Shown here in pieces: positions 46,593 to 56,025 of a stretch of DNA of 64,000 nt. Under the pieces are notes generated by a model. The model was not told the DNA's origin. It searched no databases and saw only the letters and a program-made list of their open reading frames with translations. Position 1 is the stretch's first letter. Every line of letters begins with the position of its first letter. The position numbers and the translations under genes are program-made. The DNA is taken from NCBI GenBank assembly GCA_030248295.1, contig JASANH010000583.1, positions 124,001 through 188,000 on the forward strand, read 5' to 3'. This DNA is from Mesodorylaimus sp. YZB2_4. Its lineage: Eukaryota; Nematoda; Enoplea; Dorylaimida; Dorylaimidae.

Positions 46593-47030
46593 TTGATCGA
46601 CTACTTGAAAATGTACTGCCAAAAAGCGATAACGGTGGAGAGTCGGGAGTCCTTGGAGCACACGCTGGACTTACTGAAGAACTCCCGAAAAAGAACTCGA
46701 GTTGATGTCAGGAAAAAGAAGGCGGCCATGGTGTACAAGAAGTACAAGGAGAAGACGAAGGCTTCGGTGCGTCTGATTCGTGATCAATATCGCATCGAGA
46801 GGGTTCGAAGGGCGATAGAAGAAGCGAAAGAAAAATTAAGACGAGGCTTGGACGAGAAGGCTTATTTGACGATTATTCGATACATTGTGTCCAAGCTCTC
46901 GGTCTACTACTTCTATCGTCCCAAAGTGGCGCAGAAGCTGACCTTGGCCAGATGGTTCACCAGAGACCAGATCAAGATGAATGGCAAGAAGATGAGCTGC
47001 ACGGGTCTGAAACGACACAAAACGTCTTAG
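46593..47030 (+). CDS. unrecognised basic protein, virus-like region
   Basis: 145 codons, intronless, very rich in Lys/Arg/Glu with long helical stretches (VRKKKAAMVYKKYKEKTKAS). A TAG follows at 47028. The same frame then continues with DKQDDKLKQFYFDIGRQRLL to about 47250, which suggests a longer ancestral ORF. The next frame at about 47260-47557 ends in EEQEQEQEQ. No family recognised; codon and strand layout match the following ORFs. Confidence 0.45.
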   Translation: MIDYLKMYCQKAITVESRESLEHTLDLLKNSRKRTRVDVRKKKAAMVYKKYKEKTKASVRLIRDQYRIERVRRAIEEAKEKLRRGLDEKAYLTIIRYIVSKLSVYYFYRPKVAQKLTLARWFTRDQIKMNGKKMSCTGLKRHKTS

Positions 47031-47604
47031 ACTCGTGTTCAGCAAATTGACATCGACAAACAAGACGACAAACTCAAGCAATTTTACTTTGATATCGGCA
47101 GGCAACGGTTGCTGCCTATTCTCGATGACAAGCAACTCGAGAAGAGCAACGAGCCATTCTTGATCAACTTTCGAAATCGAGGCCCCGTGTCGAATCCCAC
47201 CGACATATCGAAACAGCTCCAAGACGACATGGGATTCGAATATATGTAAGATCAGCAGCACGGCAGCTCGACATCTGGTCGGAAGCGAATCCAAGGTCAG
47301 ACTGCGAAATCGTCCCAAGGATCGACGAGCCCTTTGCGAATTGATTGGACACGACGGAAAGACGGCCGAAGCCCAGTACATCATTCTTGACGCTCGACAC
47401 GCCGTCATGGGAGCCAGCGCTCTGATGGAACTCGACTCGTCGAGAGATGTTGAAGTCGAACAACATCATCGAGAAGAACAAGAACAAGAACAAGAACAAT
47501 CACCGTTGGAGCCAGAAATCGTGGGAGCATGGACTGTGGAAGAAGAACCCTCCGCCTAAGCGATCAGCAGCGTCAGCGGCCGACAAACTGGAGTCACAGA
47601 AGAA

Positions 47605-48009
47605 ATGAAGAAGATTTTGATCGAAGGATACTTGGCCGAAGGCGCGAAGGCGCGAAGGCCGTTGCCGTGGCCAAGCGAGTTGGTCAAAGACAAACGATCG
47701 GGTTTACATCGAATGCCCAAAAGTATGCGAACGTCGATGGCCAAGAAGGCTCAGAACTTCCTAATTAATGTTCAGAAGAACGAGCGAATCGGCGTGGTCA
47801 TTGAAGAACTGAAGAAACGCGGCCATTTTCAAGTGCGATTCGTGGACTTGTCGCCGGAACAACAAATCGAGTTGGTCGAGATCTGGGAGAATGAATGCAA
47901 AAACATTCTCACAGAAAACGATTGGAGGTCGCCCGAAATCGACTTCGCCACTCGAATACTACTAAAGTTGAAGCGCCAATACGTGGAAAGTGGTGGCGAA
48001 GCGCGATAA
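47605..48009 (+). CDS. unrecognised protein, virus-like region
   Basis: 134 codons, no intron. It has helical segments (NFLINVQKNERIGVVIEELK) and a run of charged residues. It follows the ORFs above on the same strand and is followed 24 bases later by another small ORF (48034-48276; 80 codons; acidic, helical). The compact same-strand packing is virus-like. I cannot assign a function. Confidence 0.45.
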   Translation: MKKILIEGYLAEGAKARRPLPWPSELVKDKRSGLHRMPKSMRTSMAKKAQNFLINVQKNERIGVVIEELKKRGHFQVRFVDLSPEQQIELVEIWENECKNILTENDWRSPEIDFATRILLKLKRQYVESGGEAR

Positions 48010-48033
48010 CAAGAAGAGGCGGCGCCGGCGACA

Positions 48034-48276
48034 ATGGAAGTCGAGCCCAAGCCTTTGACGCAGGAGGTGGCGGCCGAAAGTCGAGAAACTCGGCAGCAGA
48101 AAAAACTAAAGAACAAGCTGATGCGCCTCATGAAACGAAAACATCTGGTCGTGAGCGCAGAAACCGAGCTGCCAAGCGAGGAAGATTTGAGGAAAGTGGC
48201 CGAAGAGGCGGGCGTAGTTCATGAAGACGAGATCGGTGTGGCGCTCGAGGAGTGCAAAAAGGCGTTCAAGAAATAA
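48034..48276 (+). CDS. small acidic helical ORF
   Basis: 80 codons starting MEVEPKPLTQEVAAESRETR, with Lys-rich and Glu-rich helices. It stops 39 bases before the SET gene start. Likely part of the same compact gene block. No domain is seen, and it may be a piece of a longer broken ORF. Confidence 0.4.
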   Translation: MEVEPKPLTQEVAAESRETRQQKKLKNKLMRLMKRKHLVVSAETELPSEEDLRKVAEEAGVVHEDEIGVALEECKKAFKK

Positions 48277-48315
48277 CGAAAAGAACTATGATACGACATC
48301 ATCGTCGAAGAAACA

Positions 48316-49023
48316 ATGCACGAGCGCCACACTGGAGAAGTCGAGACCATCAAGGAAGCTGTCGAGTCAGCTATGGGAGCCGCGAAGCGACACGGCTGGA
48401 AGATGAGGCAAGGCGGCATCGAGACCAGAATCAGCCGCCTTTGGAACGAAGAGCAATACGCCGACCCGACGAAGTCTGGACCGACCCAATACAGCGATGA
48501 CGAGCTGGTCCAGATATTCGACAGTCAAATGTGGCCGCATTTGGAAGTGAGAGAAAACCTTCCAAATAACGTCGGGTCGGGTGTCTTCACGAGAGTTCCC
48601 ATAGCTGCGGGTCAAGCAGTATGCAACTACAATGGAAAATGGGACGATCTGGCGAGATACCGCAGAACAATGGCTGACCTTAAGATCAGCGACCCCGACA
48701 GCTATCATCTGATTTCCAAGTACGCCTTCGAACTGGAGGCTCAAGGCAAAGTCGTTTTGGCGCATATCGACGACAAGAGTTACAGCAGATTGCTGAACTA
48801 TGCGCCACGACATTACAACGTCAGGCCCCAGTTCAAGGCGCTTGCGATTGACGAGGACGGTGGTCAAAGAAATGCCATAATTTTTTACACCACAAGAAAG
48901 ATCAAAGCTGGAGAACAAATTCTCTGGAAATATGGCACCAAACGAGAGTTCTCCGAGGAGTGGATTAATTGCTGCTGCTGCAACGCTTGCATGGAACAGC
49001 AGCAGCCTGACGATCGAGAATAA
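48316..49023 (+). CDS. SET-domain protein (KMT5A/SETD8-like lysine methyltransferase)
   Basis: 235 codons, intronless. After an 85-residue helical N-terminus the SET domain shows NVGSGVFTRVPIAAGQAVCN (the GxG cofactor motif) and RLLNYAPRHYNVRPQF, in the place of the RxxNHxC motif but with NYA for NHS. It also shows IIFYTTRKIKAGEQILWKYG, in the place of GEELxYDYG. A Cys cluster (CCCCNAC) ends the protein like a post-SET zinc site. SET enzymes transfer methyl groups from SAM to lysine, often on histones. Altered core residues leave activity uncertain. It lies next to virus-like genes; some large DNA viruses encode SET proteins. Confidence 0.78.
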   Translation: MHERHTGEVETIKEAVESAMGAAKRHGWKMRQGGIETRISRLWNEEQYADPTKSGPTQYSDDELVQIFDSQMWPHLEVRENLPNNVGSGVFTRVPIAAGQAVCNYNGKWDDLARYRRTMADLKISDPDSYHLISKYAFELEAQGKVVLAHIDDKSYSRLLNYAPRHYNVRPQFKALAIDEDGGQRNAIIFYTTRKIKAGEQILWKYGTKREFSEEWINCCCCNACMEQQQPDDRE

Positions 49024-49105
49024 ACGATAATGCGACGATTGTTACTTGTGTATATAGTGTATATAGTTTGGGAAGAAAAGAGGGCTCTGGCGAAACACGA
49101 GCCCA

Positions 49106-49192
49106 GCCCGAATGTGCTCGATCCTGGTTCGATTCCAGGTAGCGCGCATTTTGCGCGCCATGGTGCAATGGTAGCACGAGCACAGGGCACTG
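49106..49192 (+). tRNA. tRNA-like sequence with 3' half before 5' half
   Basis: 49113-49147 forms a tRNA 3' half: TGTGCTC, then T-arm CCTGG-TTCGATT-CCAGG and acceptor strand TAGCGCG. 49154-49184 forms a 5' half: CGCGCCA acceptor, TG, D-arm GTGC-AATGGTA-GCAC, then GAGCACA. The acceptor strands pair at 6 of 7 positions, and GAGCACA pairs perfectly with TGTGCTC as an extended anticodon stem. Outside the ends, GCCC (49106) can pair with GGGC (49185) next to 3-nt bulges GAA and ACT, like a splicing motif. Joining would give a 7-nt loop but without the usual U33. It could also be two broken tandem tRNA copies. Confidence 0.45.
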
Positions 49193-49545
49193 AGAAGCGA
49201 GATAGTCTAATGATGATAGAATCCAACTCAAAGCACCTTAAAACTAAGAACCAAAGCCTCAGCTTCTAAGCCTAAGCCTAAGTTAAGGCCTGAGCTCGAA
49301 CTGAACCATATTTTACCACTATCTAAACAGTCTGCATTGTAGACTAGCGCGCACTGCTGCGGAATCCAGTTGACAACCGAGGCAACACACCCTTGCGATG
49401 ACAATGACAAGACGACACATACTAACACAGAAAGCACAGCGACTACTCGGCTAAGGTACCCCGGGCAGTATTTAGGGACGTCCATCAGCGAAGCCAGGCG
49501 CACCAATAACATGCTTCTAGCGGAAACCCCTGCTAAACGCGTATC

Positions 49546-49740
49546 TCATCGATCGCCGCAACGAGTATAACGAGTTGGTGCTGACGCTGTCAATTCGATC
49601 GGGACCAACATGGCTTGGTAGGCCGGTGCCGCGTGGAGTCCTGACGACATGAATTTATTGACCGAATCGTCGTGCAGGCCGACGTCGGCCAGCGCCCCTC
49701 GAGTCAACCATTGACTCGCGCTAAACAGAAAGAGGAACAA
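49546..49740 (-). CDS. short unrecognised ORF
   Basis: 64 codons; SQWLTRGALADVGLHDDSVN looks protein-like but matches nothing I know. It lies on the same strand as the polymerase remnant and could be a viral small protein or chance. Confidence 0.25.
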   Translation of the reverse strand: MFLFLFSASQWLTRGALADVGLHDDSVNKFMSSGLHAAPAYQAMLVPIELTASAPTRYTRCGDR

Positions 49741-49776
49741 TGAGTTTTGTTCGAAAATAAAAAAGATAGTGTGTAC

Positions 49777-50073
49777 TCATTTTGACGATTTGACGAAAAA
49801 CTTGTCAGTGTTCTCGCAAATCAAATAGGTGTATCCACTGATCACCGCAGGTCCAGTTGGGCGGGCTCGACACTGCCTTTGATGTCGAGCTTGTTCGCTT
49901 TTCCGCAATTCGACATCGCAATAAGCACAAGTTGTGTGCTGACTTAACTTGTGCAAGTTAAAATAGACTTTGTTGACGTCTTTATCGCACACCACACACC
50001 ATTCGGTAGGGCCCTCGCGGAATACTGTCCGACGACTTTTGGCCGACAGGGCACTGACTGTTGGCACAGACAT
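49777..50073 (-). CDS. small zinc-finger-like ORF near viral polymerase
   Basis: 98 codons with CVVCDKDVNKVYFNLHKLSQH and CAYCDVELRKSEQARHQRQC, two CxxC...H/C clusters resembling C2H2 fingers. It is downstream of the polymerase remnant on the same strand. Function unknown; it may be part of the same viral unit. Confidence 0.45.
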   Translation of the reverse strand: MSVPTVSALSAKSRRTVFREGPTEWCVVCDKDVNKVYFNLHKLSQHTTCAYCDVELRKSEQARHQRQCRARPTGPAVISGYTYLICENTDKFFVKSSK

Positions 50074-50162
50074 ATCAATACTTTAAACCATTTTTTATTT
50101 ATCAGCCAGGCAACTGTTTGTTGCCAATCTTCCCGGCCTTTGAAATGCAGAACGGTGATTTG

Positions 50163-51200
50163 TCAACAATGATTTGTTAGCCTTCGTTCGATTCTTTCAA
50201 TGCGTTTCAGGATTTCCTTTTGGCGCTTGTTCGCATTCTTATCTTCCTCCAATTCGATAACACCTTCGAGCACATGTCGCATATTGGCCAATTTCTCTAA
50301 TTCGTCAGCAAACTTTTCTTTTACGAGCCCAAAATTAGCATCGCTAATGGCGAGCATCGTTTGAAAAATATCGGTCAAAAGTAAGTCGGGGTCTTTGTTC
50401 CAGAAAAACTTATCTTTAAAATGCCCAGAGATGGTGGATTTGAGGGCCGCAAAGACGACTTAGTGCTTCTCGCGGATTTGTAGTTTGGAGGCTTCAGTCA
50501 CGTACTGCACCTCGATATTCATGCTGTTCATGCGCTGTTCGAATTTCTCATCCTCACTTCCAATGCCACGTTCGTATTTCAGATCATTCACCGCCGTCAG
50601 ACAAGATTCCACGTCCCAGGCGATCAGGCCGAGGGCTCGTCGCTTCTGTTCTGGAACATCGATGCCCAAAGTCAATAAATCGTCGAAGATCGTATTAGCC
50701 TCTTCGTAACACCCGCCCTTGAAAACAGGTGTGCTCTTGCCATCGTTGCAATTATGATGCATGTGCCGCTCCAGTAGTTTAGCGCTTCTGAACATTTTTT
50801 TGCAGAGCTGACACATGTGGCGACCGACGAAATTGTGCAGATTGGTAATCAAGCTGAAATGCATATTCTTCGCGTCGATTTGACAACTGTGCACATTGAC
50901 AAACGGGCGATCCAAATTAGTACCTTTTCGAAGGCAGACGGGTGTCGATTTCGGCGACAATTTGCGGTAAATATTCAAGTTGATATTGTACAGGTTTTCG
51001 ATTTCTGAAATATGCTCCTGGGGTACGCCCTTGAATTCTCGATAAGCCGGAGTGTTAAATCGTCGTTTGTACACATCGTAGCAATTTAGGACGAAGGTAG
51101 TGTCGTTGTAATCCGCCTTGAGCCCGCCCACGATGCATCTGAACAGACATAGATTTTCAGTGTACAAATTGAACCTGCTGTCCTGTTCCATCGCGATCAA
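50163..51200 (-). pseudogene. Maverick/Polinton-like DNA polymerase B, N-terminal and exonuclease part
   Basis: From ATG 51200 the frame is open to a TAA at 50460, then continues in the same frame to 50163. N-terminal motifs NLCLFRCIVGGLKAD, EHISEIENLYNINLNIYRK and VGRHMCQLCKKMFRSAKLLERH (a zinc finger) match family B polymerases of Mavericks/Polintons and adinto-like viruses. LIAWDVESCL is the first exonuclease motif (Asp and Glu present). The later exonuclease motifs are unclear and the palm/YxDTDS region is absent, so this is a remnant. Such polymerases replicate linear genomes by protein priming. No integrase, capsid or packaging ATPase gene is recognisable nearby. Confidence 0.75.
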
Positions 51201-51954
51201 ATTCTTCCGTTCAAGTTTTCAAGTTCAAGAATCGGGGCAATCGACTTCGGCCGTAGCCAGCGACGAACGATGGCCGCAAATCGCAAAAAAATGTGAGCGA
51301 AAGAATGGCGACTTATAACCGATTTGTAAACATGATAAATGGGGTAGAACGTGCGACATCCCATTTCTGCCAACCTAACCTACTAGGTATTGATCGATAA
51401 CATCATTCATAGTTTCTGTCTTGATCTCGGCATCTCGACTAGGTCTGACCTTGACTAACATAAGTCGGCCCCGCCTGATGCAGCACTGTACGAGTACTAT
51501 GCACCTTGTACATACACCAAGGACACGTAGGTATTTGGACGTTTGAACTTTATGTGTGCACATGCGTAAATGTCTGCTGTACAAACTTGTATGGACGGAC
51601 TATCGTACCTGCTAGGGCCTCTGATTTTATCAATACATTTTTCTTGTTCTGCAGCTTGCTGACAAGAACCTAGGGAGTTAGGCGTCTGCCTCTGCCTCTC
51701 TCGCTAGGTGCGCAGTTATGGGCGAGTGTTGGACTCGCGGGCTGGTGAATCATTTCGTGTAAAATGTGTCTCTTCACCCTCGAGTGCTCATGAGCATTTG
51801 GTAATGTGGTAAAACATGACCACATGCCGATCCATTCAATCAGCAAGCCATACAATCAGCAAGCCGTATTTTGTAATTCTTCATCATTTTTTTAACATTT
51901 TCATGAAAGAAACTATGTACGCCGACGCTTGACACACAGACATTAGACAATATG
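51201..51954. other. no gene recognised
   Basis: AT-rich DNA between the polymerase remnant and the long-TIR element. Open frames are short and without motifs. Confidence 0.4.
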
Positions 51955-53800
51955 AGTACTGTAGTATTGGGCATGAACCTCTATCAAGTAACATTGGGCG
52001 CACACGTGCTTAAGCATGGGCTCGTGTAGAAAGTGTGCCCACATTATGCCAGCCGGGTATAGTAAGATGCGCTGGTAGAAGTAACATTCCTAGGTGTATA
52101 CGATTAATGCGTATATGTCCACCAAGTAATATGCCTACAGTATGTATGCTTTCTTATAATAAATATATATATATCTATATATAACTAGGTTATGCAAGCC
52201 GGTGTGTAAGTAATGGACATATACCTAATTTATGCGATATATGATCATATTTTGCATAATATTCAACAAGCTTGTATGTGAGTTTTGGATATACAGTATG
52301 TGGATAGTTATGTGAATTATATTCATAATTTATGACAGGTCCGTAAACAAGTTGTACCTATTTGACAGTATACCTACACTATGCGGAACATATAACAAGC
52401 TGGTGACTTGATCGACGGCCGCCTGATGCCCGGCCCAGGGCGCCAATAAATTATCGCGCCAAAACGGATCGTCCGATCTGACAGGTGCTTGAATAGGGTC
52501 GTGGAAAAACAATGCACCCGCCTCGTCGGTCGGTAGTGGCTGCAATGGCTGGGGTGTTTCTGACGGCACGCATCGTAAACACCTTTCGAGATGTTCTTCG
52601 CCAAAAAACGGTTCCTCGCCGGCGTGTTGAAAACTGAATTTTTTGCATTTATAAGCGTTGGCCGAATGCAAACTCGCCACGTGCTGCTTGAGGTATCGTA
52701 AATATTTTCCTTGGCACGAGCAGAACGGGCAGCAATACAAGGCCTCTAAATGGGACTGCTTGTGCTTGGTCATACTCGATTAGTACACTTCTTGTCCGCA
52801 TATAGGGCACAGCGCCTTCCTACGCGCCCGCTTTGCTTTCGGTTAGAAAAGTGAATCATCGTTGCTGTCGTTGCTATCGAAGTCAGGTGGCAAGGCGCGA
52901 ATTAACTCGTCGTCGATTGCCTCCAGCTCCATTGCTCGATGTCGACAGGGGAGTAAGGTGACTGACTGACGGATGTGGCGCGGTCCTCATCGCCCATCAA
53001 TCAATCAATCAATCAATGAAAAAATAAATCAAAACGCGAAAGTAGTGAAAGGTCAAAAAGGTCGGGTACATGGTAGGCGCCGTATCGCTGACACTTGCAA
53101 TGCGTGAAAGTAAGTTAGAGTCGCTTATAGGTGGGTAAACTGCTAATTTACCAATTATATATTATGCCCACCATAGGTATATAGGTATATCTTGTTCACT
53201 TACTTGTGATATATTTTGTATGATATGAGCATAACTCGCATAACTTTGGTATATATCAATATCTTACATATCGGTTTGTTATATATCATGCATAAACTGG
53301 GTATATTAGCATAACTCATACCAGTTTTTTATATATTATGCAAAATGTGGGTATATAAGAACAACTCATACACCAGCTTGTTATATGTTTCGCAAAGTGT
53401 AGGTATACTGTATACAAATAGTTACAACTTGTTTACTGACTTGTCATAAATTATGAATATAATTCACATAACCCAGGTGTATATCCAAAACTCACATACA
53501 AGCTTGTTGAATATTATGCATAATATAATCATATACTGCATAAATTAGGTATATGTCCATGAGTTACACACCGGCTTGCATAACCTAGTTATATATATAT
53601 ATGGTAAAAGAAAGCATACATACTGTAGGCATATTACTTGGTGGACATATACGCATTAATCGTATACACCTAGGAATGTTACTTCTACCAGCGCATCTTA
53701 TTATACCTGGCTGGCATACTGTAGGCATACTTTCTACACTAGCCTTTGCTTAAGCACGTGTGCGTCCAATTCTACTTGATAGAGGTACATGCCCTATACT
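51955..53800. mobile_element. long-TIR DNA element with zinc-finger gene
   Basis: About 430 bp at 51955-52400 is repeated inverted at 53390-53800; shared blocks include CACACGTGCTTAAGCA, GATGCGCTGGTAGAAGTAAC and AACAAGCTTGTATGTGAGTT. The arms are AT-rich with TATGCATAAT-type motifs. The centre of about 1 kb holds one C2H2 gene. Long TIRs occur in Maverick-, MULE- and foldback-type elements; the class is not settled. I could not define a clean target duplication. Confidence 0.8.
52330..52932 (-). pseudogene. C2H2 zinc-finger gene inside the long-TIR element
   Basis: The frame starts at ATG 52932 (MELEAIDDELIRALPPDFDS) and has two in-frame TAA codons (near 52843 and 52791). It then runs open to 52330. 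A basic stretch PKAKRARRKA precedes finger 1, CPICGQEV-stop-SSMTKHKQSH. Finger 2 is CPFCSCQGKYLRYLKQHVASLH, and a third Cys/His group follows. The C-terminus extends into the left inverted repeat. It may encode a DNA-binding protein of the element. Both stops lie where the reading is otherwise coherent. Confidence 0.6.
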
Positions 53801-54159
53801 ACTGACGTGTCCTGATTGACTGAAGAAAGCCAGCTTTCCTTATACAACACGCCTATATATAACTTTCGTCACCTTTGTCTTTGCATTATAGGAATGGCGT
53901 TTCTAACATGTGGCGGAATTCTTCCTTAGAGGCTAAACTGGTATTTAGAGATTGTTGTGGGATGCCTGCTTTCATTCAGCTGCTTTATGTATGCGAGAAG
54001 CAAGAACATTAATGCCGTTTTAAGAGCCAGGAATAATTCAAGCTGTGGTTGGAGTTTGCGAATGTAGCGTATATTCACACGCACCAACAACGATGAGTCC
54101 AAAAACGAGACTGCACAAGCCCCAGGACAGACGACGGGTCCGCTCGGCTCAGCCGCCGT
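53801..54159. other. no feature seen
   Basis: Unique DNA between two transposable elements; no coding or repeat structure that I can support. Confidence 0.4.
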
Positions 54160-55710
54160 TCAAGGCCGATTTATACTCGCGACGGCGACGGCGGCGGCGA
54201 CGGCGATGGCGGACGGCGCCACTTGAAAGTATAAGTGACTTGCGCTACACTCGCGCCGCGGATCCGGCGTCGCGCACAGCGAGCGGCGAACCTGGAATGG
54301 CGAACGGCGCCGGAGCGTAACTAGACAACGCGGGCTTAGCAGACATCGCCATGTACTTCAAAATCAGACCTAGAAACCTATATCAAACTTAAAACTCGAG
54401 AAATAAGTAACCGCCAAGATGCATAGATTAGACGAAGGGAGAAACTGATACTTTGGTTTTGACGTTGCTGTTTGAAACTTTAAGAGTTGAAAGAAGTTTT
54501 TCGCTGAACATGTTTAATCAGACGTGTCAAAAAGTTTTCGCTAGATCGTAGACATGATGGATTTTTTAACTAATCGACATTTCTGATAGACATCATCGCA
54601 ACTTTATTATTATCCCATTACAATTTATTCCAGGTTCCTTTTTAAATCGTCACATGCCCTGAATGCCTGCTCGTTCCATGACCTGGTCAATATCCTTGTC
54701 ACTTATTTGATCAATGAGCCTGATGTATTCTCAAACGATCCAACGCGTGAACGACCAAATGCCTAAAAAGTTATGCGTGGACATTAGAGTACCGTAGGAA
54801 TGTCATTGGCTGAAGACACCGTTTATCTTCCAACTCCACCAACCCTAAAGTATGTACAGTAGCTAGGAAGCCACTAAGGAAGGGCCGGCACTTTTGCTGT
54901 TTGGTCCCCAACATGGTTTAGCTTAGGCTGGTATTAGGCTTAGGCTTAGGCTGGCGTATGACTTCGGCTTAGACTGATACTTGGCTTAGGCTTACGCTAA
55001 TCGTAAGTTTGGTATAAGAATTAAGCTTAGGCTGATATTAGCCTCCAGCCAGCCTTATACAAGCCTTCGCCTGGGGACCAAACGGCAAAAGCGCCGAAGG
55101 GCCCAATAGGAGGAAAAGACTTCTACCAAAATTCCCGTCTATGAGTGGGTATTCATAAAAATCGTTAAAACCATAACAACCCGGGTCTGGCAAAAGATTT
55201 TTGAGCCTACTACTCTAAATCTAGCAAATCTTCATCTAAAAATTCGAGTCTGAACTTTGCAAAGTAACTTTTATTCTAAGCCAACATCGCGTAGGCGACG
55301 GCGGAAAATACTCTTCAAAACTACAAAAATTTTTATACTCACGTAACCTGAAGAATTTTTTAATGTCGAAATTCGTAATCTCCGATATTCAAAGCCCTCA
55401 AATCCAACAAGTAAGAATGTTTGATGTCAAGATCGATTCGAAATGAATTCTTGAAACATCGACGGCGAAACCGGAGGAAAGTTTGCTTTTTCTCCGACTT
55501 CGCCGCGACGGCGCGCTGTCGACTCGCCCAACGACGGCGAAAAGTTGCTCGCCGCCAATTCTTTTTTGGCAATTTACACTTCGCCGCTGCCGTCGCCGTC
55601 AAAAAAAACCGTCGACAGCCCAAGAACCGCTACAGTTTACCTGAAACTTACTTTTACCCTATGTGCGCCGTAGCCGTCGCCGTCGCCGTCGTTAGTATAA
55701 ATCGGCCTTC
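54160..55710. mobile_element. short-TIR element with CGACGG-rich ends
   Basis: Ends read AAGGCCGATTTATACT followed by (CGACGG)n-like repeats on the left (54162-54215), and the inverse on the right (55655-55708). The interior of about 1.5 kb has no transposase, so it is non-autonomous. The terminal sequence recalls Harbinger- or hAT-type MITEs. It contains a smaller inverted element at 54882-55103. A further CGACGGCG-rich inverted zone lies at 55480-55620. Confidence 0.6.
54882..55103. repeat. 222-bp MITE with TTAGGC-like core
   Basis: Inverted ends GGGCCGGCACTTTTGCTGTT and its near inverse (55072-55103) flank a core of GGCTTAGGCTGG/TTAGGCTTAGGC repeats. Telomere-type motif inside a foldback is seen elsewhere in the window only as plain tracts. 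Confidence 0.7.
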
Positions 55711-56025
55711 AGCCGCGCCTCGGCCTCAGGGCGAATGGGGTGGGCGACAGTGGGACCCCTAGAGGAACCGACGGCTGTCCCACATCCCCCTCCTCAGATC
55801 CGATGGCCATCACCGGATACAAAAAAGGGCAGCACAAAAACTGAGAAAAATAATGAAGGTAAACACGCGATAACGTACACGACAAAAACTTAATACACAA
55901 TAGAAACTCAAACAGGCGACATATCGCGATAAATGTTCACATGACAGCTTCGGGGCGCTGGCCTGGATGGGGTGGCCAGTTCATAGAGGTGGTGGTGGGG
56001 GAGGCAATAAGAGTGATGTAATCGC

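Noticed and set aside
52982..53005. ATCA tandem run as a regulatory or CRISPR-like repeat
   Set aside because: Simple tetranucleotide microsatellite; no spacers.
55360..55762. Arg-rich frames on both strands
   Set aside because: They come from CGACGGCG-type repeats near the right end of a MITE-like element.
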